The notes beneath the pieces were generated by a model. It was not told where the DNA came from and ran no database searches. It saw only the letters and a program-made list of their open reading frames with translations. This document shows, one piece after another, positions 19,603 through 27,902 of a stretch of DNA of 64,000 bases (positions are counted from its first letter, which is position 1; each line of letters starts with the position of its first letter). The stretch lies in NCBI RefSeq assembly GCF_028281565.1, contig NZ_JANQJQ010000021.1, positions 248,001-312,000 of the forward strand, given 5' to 3'. Both the position numbers and the translations under genes were made by a program. The stretch comes from Seonamhaeicola sp. (lineage in GTDB: Bacteria; Bacteroidota; Bacteroidia; Flavobacteriales; Flavobacteriaceae).

Positions 19603-19616
19603 TCGACTGCGCTCAG
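19603..19616. repeat. REP-like repeat (TCGACTGCGCTCAG)
   Basis: Same family as the GIY-YIG-flanking repeats; context GATGCTTCGACTGCGCTCAGCATGACA. Confidence 0.75.
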
Positions 19617-19627
19617 CATGACATAAT

Positions 19628-20896
19628 TTATTTTAAAATTCCTTTCAGACGTTCCACTAAATTATATACATCTTCAAACGAGTTATACAAAGGCACCGGC
19701 GCACAACGGATCACATCAGGCGCTCTCCAGTCACTGATCACGCCGGCTTCGGTCAACCTGTTATGTAATGTTTTATCGGCGTTGACTACCTGGATGGATA
19801 GCTGACACCCACGTTCCTCCGGATTTTCAGGCGTGATGATCCTGATCACATCTTCCCCCAGTTCTTTTAATAAAAACTGGAAATAGCCCGTGAGCCTTTT
19901 CGATTTTTCTACCAGTTTTTCAATACCAACCTCATGAAAAATATCTAAGGAAGCTCTGATAGCTGCCATGGATAAAATAGGCGGATTGCTTAATTGCCAG
20001 CCTTCCGCCCCCGGAAGTTGATCAAATGGATCCCGCATATTAAAACGCGTTTGTTTATTGTGGCTCCACCAACCGGTAAACCGGTTCAGATCTTTACGGT
20101 GAGCATGACGCTCATGTACAAAGCACCCTGCCAGGCTTCCCGGGCCTGAGTTCAAATATTTATAAGTACACCAAACCGCAAAATCAGCTCCGGAATCGTG
20201 TAAATTGAGTTTAACATTTCCGGCGCCGTGGGCACAGTCAAAACCGACGGTACAACCATATTTATGTCCCAGTTCAGTAATACGTTTTAGGTCAAAATAC
20301 TGGCCCGTATAATAGTTAACGCCACCGATCATGATAAGCGCAATAGCATCGCCTTCGCGTTTTAAAATGACTTCCAGGTCTTCGTAACGCAGTAATTCTT
20401 CTCCTTTTCTGGGCTTCCATAAAATTAATCCGTCCGTATCATCAAACCCGTGATGCCTTAGTTGCGATTCTACGGCATATTTATCCGAAGGAAAGGCATC
20501 GCTTTCAATGAGTATTTTATAACGTGTTTTGGTGGGTTTGTAGAACGACACCATCATCAAATGCAGGTTGACAGTTAGAGTATTCATGACTATCACTTCA
20601 ATAGGTTTGGCCCCTACAACACCTGCCATACTTTCCGTTAGAAATTCGTGGTAAGGCAACCAGGGATTTTTAGCATCCGTATGCCCTTCAACACCCAAAT
20701 TAGCCCAGTCTTCCAACTCCTGTTCAATATAGGCTTTGGTTAATTTTGGCTGAAGCCCCAACGAGTTACCTGTCATGTAAATCAGCTGGTTTCCGTTGCT
20801 GTCTTTGGGCATATGAAATTGATTTCGGTACGATGCTAAAACATCATTTTTATCTGATTCCAAAGCAAAATCTAAACCTGATCGATACGTTGGCAA
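19628..20896 (-). CDS. kynU: Kynureninase
   Basis: PLP enzyme with CDCAHGAGNVKLNLHDSGADFAVWCTYKYLNSGPGS-type region (here FDCAHGAGN...WCTYKYLNSGPG); TTG start codon at 20896. Confidence 0.92.
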   Translation of the reverse strand: MPTYRSGLDFALESDKNDVLASYRNQFHMPKDSNGNQLIYMTGNSLGLQPKLTKAYIEQELEDWANLGVEGHTDAKNPWLPYHEFLTESMAGVVGAKPIEVIVMNTLTVNLHLMMVSFYKPTKTRYKILIESDAFPSDKYAVESQLRHHGFDDTDGLILWKPRKGEELLRYEDLEVILKREGDAIALIMIGGVNYYTGQYFDLKRITELGHKYGCTVGFDCAHGAGNVKLNLHDSGADFAVWCTYKYLNSGPGSLAGCFVHERHAHRKDLNRFTGWWSHNKQTRFNMRDPFDQLPGAEGWQLSNPPILSMAAIRASLDIFHEVGIEKLVEKSKRLTGYFQFLLKELGEDVIRIITPENPEERGCQLSIQVVNADKTLHNRLTEAGVISDWRAPDVIRCAPVPLYNSFEDVYNLVERLKGILK

Positions 20897-20920
20897 TTTG
20901 AATTATTTTATCGGTTTCTA

Positions 20921-20976
20921 ACAAAAGTACGTGAATTTTTTGAATACAAAATGTAGTTTTTTACAGAAGAAAAGGA
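20921..20976 (-). repeat. Truncated copy D of the dispersed promoter element, upstream of kynU
   Basis: ACAAAAGTACGTGAATTTTTT...ACAAAATGTAGTTTTTTACAGAAG matches the outer ends of copy B; -7 TACTTTTG on minus strand at 20922-20929. Confidence 0.55.
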
Positions 20977-21060
20977 AGCATTATAGAATGGGCCTCATCA
21001 TCAAAATGAGAACTGATTTTTAGAAAGATTTTTTCGTATATTTAAAGAAAACAATCAGGT

Positions 21061-21480
21061 ATGGCAAAGACAAAAGAATATTCAAACGGTGAAGTGACCG
21101 TGGTTTGGGAATCGGAAAAATGCATCCATTCCGCAATATGTGCTAAAGGGTTACCAAAAGTATTTCAACCCAGGGAACGCCCCTGGATAAAGATCGATGC
21201 GGGAACTACAGAGGCCATCGTCAATCAGGTCAAGGAATGTCCGTCAGGAGCCTTAAGCTATTATATGAATGCTGAAGGCGATAAAACATCGGAAACTTTG
21301 GAGACTAAGGTTGAGGTGTTGGAAAACGGACCGTTATTGGTTTACGGCACCCTAACGGTCACTCATAAAGACGGTTCGTCTGAAGTTAAAAATAAGACCA
21401 CGGCGTTTTGCAGGTGTGGTTTGTCAAACAACAAACCGTATTGCGATGGTGCCCATGTAAGAGAAGGGTTTAAAGGCTAA
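21061..21480 (+). CDS. (4Fe-4S) mono-cluster (YjdI-like) plus CDGSH iron-sulfur domain protein
   Basis: CIHSAICAKGLPKVF...CPSGALSYY then FCRCGLSNNKPYCDGAH. Confidence 0.88.
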   Translation: MAKTKEYSNGEVTVVWESEKCIHSAICAKGLPKVFQPRERPWIKIDAGTTEAIVNQVKECPSGALSYYMNAEGDKTSETLETKVEVLENGPLLVYGTLTVTHKDGSSEVKNKTTAFCRCGLSNNKPYCDGAHVREGFKG

Positions 21481-21496
21481 ATTTGTTAAAGTTTAG

Positions 21497-21516
21497 ATCC
21501 CGATTTTCATCGGGAT
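21497..21516. repeat. Short inverted repeat ATCCCGA-TTTTCA-TCGGGAT
   Basis: 7-bp arms in intergenic DNA. Confidence 0.55.
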
Positions 21517-21579
21517 AAGTTCAACTAATAGATTTTAGTTCGTTTAAAAAACTCCTAAAATCTAAGTTTCACTAAAAGG

Positions 21580-21612
21580 AAAAGCGCTTCAACCATTGAT
21601 TGAAGCGCTTTT
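21580..21612. terminator. Intrinsic terminator
   Basis: AAAAGCGCTTCAA/TTGAAGCGCTTTT perfect 13-bp arms. Confidence 0.75.
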
Positions 21613-21747
21613 CATATATATAGACGCTAGTGCGGAAAATTATCTTATACTTTATATACGGCTATAGTCGGTATTTGGATGACTACTTTACAACTAAAAC
21701 CAAAAATATTTTTTTCAAAAGTTATAGTGCAAAGGTTATGCCAAAAA

Positions 21748-22431
21748 TTATTCATGAGTCACTTTGATTTCAGATAATTTTACACTGGGTTTCCCGTTAT
21801 CCCTCGTATGGTCCAAAGCGATTTTAATACCGTTAAAATCCTGGTAGTTCTCAAAGGTGTTGGTTAGAGACGGTTCCGCGCTGTTACCTCTTCTAAACAC
21901 CCATTCTTTTATTATAAGGTCTTTATCAAAATAAATATCGTAAGCATCACCGGGCGTATAACCGCCTTCATTGGGGTAGGTAATGGTAATTTTGTTCATT
22001 AAAGTTTTGCTTATGGGTGCGGTTTCTTCAACGGGTTTGGAAATGGTAGCCGTGTTGTCCCATACTAACTGAAAAGGAATTAACAGCCAAAACTTGTCAT
22101 TTATAAAGGCACGGTCTGCTTTTAAGGCCGTGCTATCCATAGCTTTGCGGTTGTAGCTTATGGTATCGGTATCCGTGGTGAGTTTTACAGCATCAGTTTT
22201 TGGGTTCCAGTACCACAGGCGCCCTTTGCCAAATTTGAATTGAATTTCGGTGACTTTGTCCCAATGCTCAAAACCATGGGCATTCGCAATTTGTTCTGCA
22301 ATGGTTAGGGTAGGGGCTTCCTCCTCTGCTTTGTTGGCTTTTTGTTTACAGGAAACACAAAGGGCTATAAGGCTTAAAATTAATAGTGCTTTTTTCATGA
22401 ATTTTAATTTTTTTTGTCTGTGAATTTTCAA
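21748..22431 (-). CDS. Putative lipoprotein, function unknown
   Basis: Lipobox-like LIALCVSCKQ; start more likely at the second Met (MKKALLILS); intact ORF. Confidence 0.6.
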   Translation of the reverse strand: MKIHRQKKLKFMKKALLILSLIALCVSCKQKANKAEEEAPTLTIAEQIANAHGFEHWDKVTEIQFKFGKGRLWYWNPKTDAVKLTTDTDTISYNRKAMDSTALKADRAFINDKFWLLIPFQLVWDNTATISKPVEETAPISKTLMNKITITYPNEGGYTPGDAYDIYFDKDLIIKEWVFRRGNSAEPSLTNTFENYQDFNGIKIALDHTRDNGKPSVKLSEIKVTHE

Positions 22432-22448
22432 AAAAATGAAAATATCCG

Positions 22449-22473
22449 GGAACTCACATAAATTTTAATCATT
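22449..22473. repeat. 25-bp dispersed repeat GGAACTCACATAAATTTTAATCATT (copy 1)
   Basis: Identical to 42074-42098 on same strand. Confidence 0.8.
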
Positions 22474-22547
22474 ATTTATGAATTTATACTGATGAAAATT
22501 CAAGAGCGTTTCATATTTTAGAATTTCTGTAAAGATATGATTTAGTT

Positions 22548-23348
22548 ATGAGTAAAAACGACAACTATTTTAAAACTAATAAAACTACCTGGAACGAAAA
22601 AGTAAAAGTACATGCTAAGAGCGACATGTATGACCTGGAAGCTTTTAAACAAGGGAAGTCCTCTTTAATGCCTTATGAATTAAATGCTTTAGGGGATGTG
22701 AATGGCAAATCGTTGTTGCATTTACAATGCCATTTTGGACAGGACACTTTGAGTTGGAGTAGGATGGGCGCCCAATGTATAGGTGTGGACCTGAGTGATG
22801 AAGGGATTGCACTGGCAAAGGATTTAAATGAAGTGCTACAGCTTGATGCCCGGTTTGTTTGCTGTAATGTGTTGGATACTTCAAAATTTGTAAAAGATAC
22901 TTTTGATATTGTCTTTACAAGTTATGGCGTTATTGGTTGGTTGCCCGATCTAAAGCCCTGGGGCCAAATGATCGCGGAACGGCTCAACCAAGGTGGTACG
23001 TTCTATATGGTGGAGTTTCACCCCATGGTCTGGATGTTTGATTATCTGGATGATAAACCCGTTATGAAATACGGCTATATGCAAGATGAGGTTATTTATG
23101 AAGAGTATGAAGGCACTTATGCCGATGAAAGCTCTAGCATGGTTAGCAAAGAATATGGATGGAACCATGGAATGGGTGAGATCGTATCGGTGCTGACCGA
23201 AGCCGGATTGCATATTGAGTATTTAAAAGAAAACAATGAAAGCCCTTATAATGTGTTACCAAATTTAATTGAAAACGAAAACAGTATGTTTGAGACCAGG
23301 GATAAACTATATCCGTTGATTTTTGAGATTAAGGCTACTAAGGTTTAA
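22548..23348 (+). CDS. Class I SAM-dependent methyltransferase
   Basis: LLHLQCHFGQDTLSWSRMGAQCIGVDLSDEGI motif I. Confidence 0.88.
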   Translation: MSKNDNYFKTNKTTWNEKVKVHAKSDMYDLEAFKQGKSSLMPYELNALGDVNGKSLLHLQCHFGQDTLSWSRMGAQCIGVDLSDEGIALAKDLNEVLQLDARFVCCNVLDTSKFVKDTFDIVFTSYGVIGWLPDLKPWGQMIAERLNQGGTFYMVEFHPMVWMFDYLDDKPVMKYGYMQDEVIYEEYEGTYADESSSMVSKEYGWNHGMGEIVSVLTEAGLHIEYLKENNESPYNVLPNLIENENSMFETRDKLYPLIFEIKATKV

Positions 23349-23363
23349 TAGTAAAAGAAACTC

Positions 23364-23388
23364 TTTGACAGTGCATAACATTCCGGTT
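23364..23388. repeat. Cassette-like boundary repeat 1
   Basis: TGCATAACATTCCGG resembles TGCATAACTGTACGG at 24048-24062 (12 of 15 identical). Confidence 0.45.
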
Positions 23389-23431
23389 AAAAGTGTTGAC
23401 TCCATGAAGGGACTCCCCATTATTATGTGCT

Positions 23432-24028
23432 TTATTTAATTTTCTTTTTTATCCAAAATTTCCACCATTTCGGACTAGCCCGTCTTTCATTTTCCGCACA
23501 ATTCTTTGATTCGTAAGTTGAATTCTGATCCGTACTTTCAATCTGTGCTAAATGTTCTCGTGCCGCTCCACCTTTAACTCTTGATGCTTTATCGCATATT
23601 CTTGCGATTTCAGGGTTTTGTTTTGCCATTGAGACTAATGACCATAAAGCTGCACTTTTCATTGCTAAGGAAACCAACTCATTTCCCTCTAATGGTACCG
23701 GTAACTCATTAAATTTTAGTTTCCCTGCTTTTGCAAGTAAGGCAACCTGAATGTCAAGATCGACAGGGCCATCAATGGTTAGATTTTTATAATTCATTGG
23801 AAAGAGCCACTCTGAAAATAACGGTAGATAACTATTCCGTTCTTCTAAGCTTGTTTTTGGAAACCAAACCTCAAGGCGCTTACGAACTTTATCTTCCCAA
23901 TCGAGGACGGATATAATTTTTAGAATAAATTTTGCGTCTTTGGTTTCTTCATAGGCAGACCAATTACGATCCAATTGTTCCGGTGAATCAATCGGGGAGA
24001 GGAATATATCTTCATATTTTTCAGTCAC
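23432..24028 (-). CDS. Hypothetical protein
   Basis: Long ORF without recognised motif; C-terminal basic tail WWKFWIKKKIK. Confidence 0.55.
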   Translation of the reverse strand: MTEKYEDIFLSPIDSPEQLDRNWSAYEETKDAKFILKIISVLDWEDKVRKRLEVWFPKTSLEERNSYLPLFSEWLFPMNYKNLTIDGPVDLDIQVALLAKAGKLKFNELPVPLEGNELVSLAMKSAALWSLVSMAKQNPEIARICDKASRVKGGAAREHLAQIESTDQNSTYESKNCAENERRASPKWWKFWIKKKIK

Positions 24029-24042
24029 GATGGTAATGGTTT

Positions 24043-24063
24043 ATGTTGCATAACTGTACGGTC
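24043..24063. repeat. Cassette-like boundary repeat 2
   Basis: ATGTTGCATAACTGTACGGTC, directly upstream of the 23432-24028 gene. Confidence 0.45.
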
Positions 24064-24169
24064 ATGATTTTGTTATGAAATCATCCGCGGGATTATTCCA
24101 CTTACAAATGAACCGTTGACTAATATTTTTATTTTGGAGTAGCACAAAACCACGATGAATTATAGCCAC

Positions 24170-24187
24170 TGTTCTACAACGTTTTTA
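24170..24187. repeat. Cassette-like boundary repeat 3
   Basis: TGTTCTACAACGTTTTTA abuts the stop codon of the 24185-24730 gene; resembles 24735-24752. Confidence 0.45.
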
Positions 24188-24730
24188 ATATTCAACTATT
24201 TTTTTGATTTTCCCTTCGTCAAAGTACTTCTTCCATGCTCCAGTTTTCTTATAATTCAACATCTTTCCTTCAGAGGCTAAAAACCATTTACAAGCTTTAT
24301 AGGTATATTTATACTTCTTTTCATAAGTCAAGATATTCACGGAATTTTTATTCTTCAGGAATTCGTTAAAGTCTTTTGCGTCAGTATCGATACTAATCGC
24401 TTTGGATTCACGAAGTAAATTGCCTTTTCCATCATACATTTTCCATGTGATTGGATTTCCGAAGTTGTCATAATGAGCTTCGGTTAGAATTTGCCCGCTT
24501 TTATAATAATTAATCCATTTTCCTGTGAGGAAAGTATACACATAGTTATTTAGCTCATAGATAGCAAGAGTCCCTACTTGCTTTTGTTTGCCACTCTTGT
24601 ATTTTATATCGACTTCTTCAGTACTGGCTGGGGATTGTGCAAAGACAATTTTTTTAAATCCTTTTGTATGTTGACCTATTGATAAGTTCGATATTGCTAG
24701 AATAAATATAAGGACTAAAATACTTTTCAT
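24185..24730 (-). CDS. Hypothetical secreted protein with MORN/YwqK-like repeats
   Basis: Signal peptide MKSILVLIFILAISNLSIGQ starting at 24730; GKWINYYKSGQILTEAHYDNFGNPITWKMYDGKGNL...GAWKKYFDEGKIKKIVEY. Confidence 0.65.
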   Translation of the reverse strand: MKSILVLIFILAISNLSIGQHTKGFKKIVFAQSPASTEEVDIKYKSGKQKQVGTLAIYELNNYVYTFLTGKWINYYKSGQILTEAHYDNFGNPITWKMYDGKGNLLRESKAISIDTDAKDFNEFLKNKNSVNILTYEKKYKYTYKACKWFLASEGKMLNYKKTGAWKKYFDEGKIKKIVEY

Positions 24731-24734
24731 GCTA

Positions 24735-24752
24735 ATGTCGTACAACGTTAGT
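24735..24752. repeat. Cassette-like boundary repeat 4
   Basis: ATGTCGTACAACGTTAGT directly upstream of ATG at 24730. Confidence 0.45.
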
Positions 24753-24871
24753 ATATCCAAACTTATTAAAAAAAGTCCTACAAACCAACTCGTAAAGGCA
24801 GTTATGTCTTACCTTTTTAAGCTGGAATTACAGTTTTTTATAATAATCTGTTTTGAAGTGACTACGGCAGA

Positions 24872-25531
24872 TCAATGCGCTTCTTTAAGCAATTCCTTAG
24901 GAAATTTAGACTTAAACCTGTTTAACCTTGGAATGGAAATCCGTTGTATATAAGGGTGGTTGGGGTGTAGGCGTTCGTAGTTTTGGTGGTAATCTTCGGC
25001 TACCCAAAATTTCTGGAACGGATAGACTTCAGCAGCAATTGTGGCATTTAACTTTTTAGCTAAAGCAGCTTTTTTCTTTAATATAATTTGTTTTTGCTCG
25101 TCATTTTGGTAAAAAATAATAGAGCGGTATTGCGAGCCGCGGTCAGGGCCCTGGCCATTCATCTGGGTGGGGTTTTGGGAGGCAAAATACACATCCACTA
25201 ACGTTTCAAAACTTACTACTTTAGGGTCGTAAATAATCTCTACGGCTTCGGCATGCCCTGTGCGCCCGGTATTGCTGGCTTCATAGGTTGGATAATCGGT
25301 ATGCCCTCCGGAATACCCGGAAATAGATTCTTCAACGCCTTTGACACTTTCATAAACAGCTTCTACACACCAAAAACAACCACTGGCAAAATAAGCTCTG
25401 GCTTTACCGTTTTCCAAAGGGACTTCAACAGGTTTCGCATTTATAACATTTGCTTGATCTTGTTTTGACTGTGCCGAGTTTTGACAACTGAATACTAAAG
25501 CTATGGCTAAAAGGACTATTAAATTTTTCAT
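24872..25531 (-). CDS. msrA: Peptide-methionine (S)-S-oxide reductase, lipoprotein/exported form
   Basis: ARAYFASGCFWCVEAVYESVKGVEESISGYSGG; N-terminal lipobox LVFSCQ. Confidence 0.93.
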   Translation of the reverse strand: MKNLIVLLAIALVFSCQNSAQSKQDQANVINAKPVEVPLENGKARAYFASGCFWCVEAVYESVKGVEESISGYSGGHTDYPTYEASNTGRTGHAEAVEIIYDPKVVSFETLVDVYFASQNPTQMNGQGPDRGSQYRSIIFYQNDEQKQIILKKKAALAKKLNATIAAEVYPFQKFWVAEDYHQNYERLHPNHPYIQRISIPRLNRFKSKFPKELLKEAH

Positions 25532-25728
25532 ATCGGATTTTATTTTCCTAAATAAGACGTATAAAAATACAAAACCTTAAAATTTGGAGGGATACTTATG
25601 TTATTTCTAGTGAAATTCTGGAAGAATTTGGTACTTTGACCAAGTTCAGCAGAACCATCGAGAAGTAGACGTTGTCGAATGTGTGTCTTCGAGAGCCTCA
25701 GACAACGTAATCGTACTTTCGTGTCACA

Positions 25729-25742
25729 CTGAGCGCAGTCGA
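25729..25742. repeat. REP-like repeat (CTGAGCGCAGTCGA)
   Basis: Same family as GIY-YIG-flanking repeats; context CACTGAGCGCAGTCGAAGTG. Confidence 0.75.
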
Positions 25743-25839
25743 AGTGCTCCAGAAGACATGCTTTAATAATACCGCATCAGAATAAACATATATGAGATCG
25801 CCACATCACGCCACAAGCGTGATTCGCAATGACAATAAA

Positions 25840-25866
25840 AAAAGCCCTCACAAAGTGAAGGCTTTT
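25840..25866 (-). terminator. Intrinsic terminator
   Basis: AAAAGCCCTCAC-AAA-GTGAAGGCTTTT hairpin downstream of 25888-26667 gene. Confidence 0.65.
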
Positions 25867-25887
25867 AAATGCTATATTGAAAATGGT

Positions 25888-26667
25888 TTAGAGTTTAGCA
25901 AATAACTTTTCCATTTTTGCTTTTTGCTCTTCGGCTAAGGCAGCATCTACTAAAATTCTGCCACTGTGCTCATCCGTAATGACCTTTTTGCGGGAAGCGA
26001 TCTCTACCTGCACCTGAGGCGGAATGGTAAAGAACGACCCACCGGAAGCCCCTCTTTCAATCGGTACTACCGCCAATCCGTTTTTCACACTGCTTCTGAT
26101 TCTGTCATAAGCCGCTACCAAACGGTCTTCGATTTGTGTTTTATAGGTTTCAGACTTTTCAATTAAAGCCTGCTCTTCTTTTTCGGTTTCTGCTAAAATA
26201 GCATCTAATTCCCCTTTTTTGTGCTTTAAATGCGTTTCACGCTCTTTTAAACGCTCTTTAGTTTCAGCAATTACTTCTTTTTTCTGCTCGATCTGAGCTT
26301 TGAATTCCTTAATGTGCTTTTCGGCTAATTGAATTTCTAATTCCTGGAATTCAATCTCTTTGGTAAGTGAGTTGTACTCCCTGTTATTTCTAACATTTTT
26401 TTGCTGCTCACCGTACTTTTTCATTAAAGCTTTTGACTCTTCAATCAGGTTTTTCTTGGAGCTAATATCGTTGTCAATAACTTCTAAACTGGCAACAAGT
26501 TTTTCTAATCTAATGTTCAGTCCGGCAACTTCATCTTCAAGGTCACGAACCTCTAAAGGAAGCTCCCCGCGAACATTTCTAATTTCATCTATACGAGAAT
26601 CTATGAGTTGTAAATCGTATAAGGCTCTTAAACGCTCTTCTACAGTTACTTCTTTCTTTTTAGCCAT
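25888..26667 (-). CDS. C4-type zinc-ribbon (zf-RING_7) family coiled-coil protein lacking the zinc-ligand cysteines
   Basis: Coiled coil followed by RGASGGSFFTIPPQVQVEIASRKKVITDEHSGRILVD, the zf-RING_7 pattern with Cys replaced. Confidence 0.85.
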   Translation of the reverse strand: MAKKKEVTVEERLRALYDLQLIDSRIDEIRNVRGELPLEVRDLEDEVAGLNIRLEKLVASLEVIDNDISSKKNLIEESKALMKKYGEQQKNVRNNREYNSLTKEIEFQELEIQLAEKHIKEFKAQIEQKKEVIAETKERLKERETHLKHKKGELDAILAETEKEEQALIEKSETYKTQIEDRLVAAYDRIRSSVKNGLAVVPIERGASGGSFFTIPPQVQVEIASRKKVITDEHSGRILVDAALAEEQKAKMEKLFAKL

Positions 26668-26670
26668 ACT

Positions 26671-27765
26671 TTAAAAATACTTAACGGGATTGGTATTGGT
26701 GTTTGATAAAACGACTGCAAAATTAGTAATTTTTTTTGTAAGATACGCCACTAAAAGATTTTTTGTGAACTGTTCGCTTTCATAATGTCCAATATCAGCC
26801 AGAAGCATAGCATTTTCGGCCGTAAAAAAGTCGTGATACTTTAAATCAGCCGTGATAAACACATCGGCACCGGCCGCTTTAGCAGCGTTGATAGCAAAAC
26901 TTCCTGAGCCACCTAAAACAGCTACCTTTTTAACAGGTCTTTTTAAGAATGCAGAATGCCTGATACAACCGGTTTTCATACGTGACTTCACAAATGCCAG
27001 AAAGTCTGCTTCCTGCATGGGATCTTTAAGGACTCCAACCATACCCATGCCGATATGCTGGTTTCTATTTTCTATGGTAACTACCTCATAAGCCACTTCT
27101 TCATAACTATGGGCGTCCATAAGCGCTTTTATAACTTTTGATTCCACATGTTTTGGAAATATGACCGATACCTGGGTTTCTGCTTCCTGATGAGTTTTGC
27201 CTTTCTTACCCAGGGTTGGATTGGAATCTTCATTGCCTTGATAGGTCCCGACACCATCCGTATTAAAACTACAATTACTGTAATTTCCAATATGGCCGGC
27301 ACCGGCTTCAAATAAAGCGTTTCTCAAGGACTCCGCTTCGTTTTTAGGAACGTAAGTCGTTAGTTTTTTAATGGTTGCCGACTGTGGAATGAGTATCTTT
27401 TTATCCTCCAAACCAAGTTTATCACAGATCATGGCATTAACACCTTGTAAGGCATTATCTAAAGCCGTATGTATGGCATAAATGGCAATATTGTGCTTTA
27501 TGGCTTTTAGAACAACACGCTCTACGTAGGTTTTACCCGTTATTTTTTTAAGTCCTTTAAATATAATAGGGTGGAAGCTCACTATTAGATTGCAGTTTTC
27601 AGCAATAGCTTCGTCTACAACGGCTTCCAAAGTATCTAAAGTGACCAATACGCCGGTTAATTTTTCGTTTTTATCACCTACTAAAAGGCCTACATTGTCA
27701 AAATCTTCAGCGTAAGCCAAAGGGGCCAGGGCCTCTAAATGATCAATGACGTCTTGAACAATCAT
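26671..27765 (-). CDS. Nif3-like dinuclear metal center hexameric protein
   Basis: LAPLAYAEDFDNVGLLVGD; SFHPIIFKGLK; VLGGSGSFAINAAKAAGADVFITADLKYHDF. Confidence 0.92.
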   Translation of the reverse strand: MIVQDVIDHLEALAPLAYAEDFDNVGLLVGDKNEKLTGVLVTLDTLEAVVDEAIAENCNLIVSFHPIIFKGLKKITGKTYVERVVLKAIKHNIAIYAIHTALDNALQGVNAMICDKLGLEDKKILIPQSATIKKLTTYVPKNEAESLRNALFEAGAGHIGNYSNCSFNTDGVGTYQGNEDSNPTLGKKGKTHQEAETQVSVIFPKHVESKVIKALMDAHSYEEVAYEVVTIENRNQHIGMGMVGVLKDPMQEADFLAFVKSRMKTGCIRHSAFLKRPVKKVAVLGGSGSFAINAAKAAGADVFITADLKYHDFFTAENAMLLADIGHYESEQFTKNLLVAYLTKKITNFAVVLSNTNTNPVKYF

Positions 27766-27902
27766 AAGTTATTTTATTTGCTTCAAAGATAAAATATTAT
27801 ACATTCACAAGTTCATTATTATTGTTTTTTAAAGGCTTGGTGTCCTCTTAAATGATTTAATATTGATTATATTCGAACCGACGTATTTATTAAGTTTTCG
27901 CT

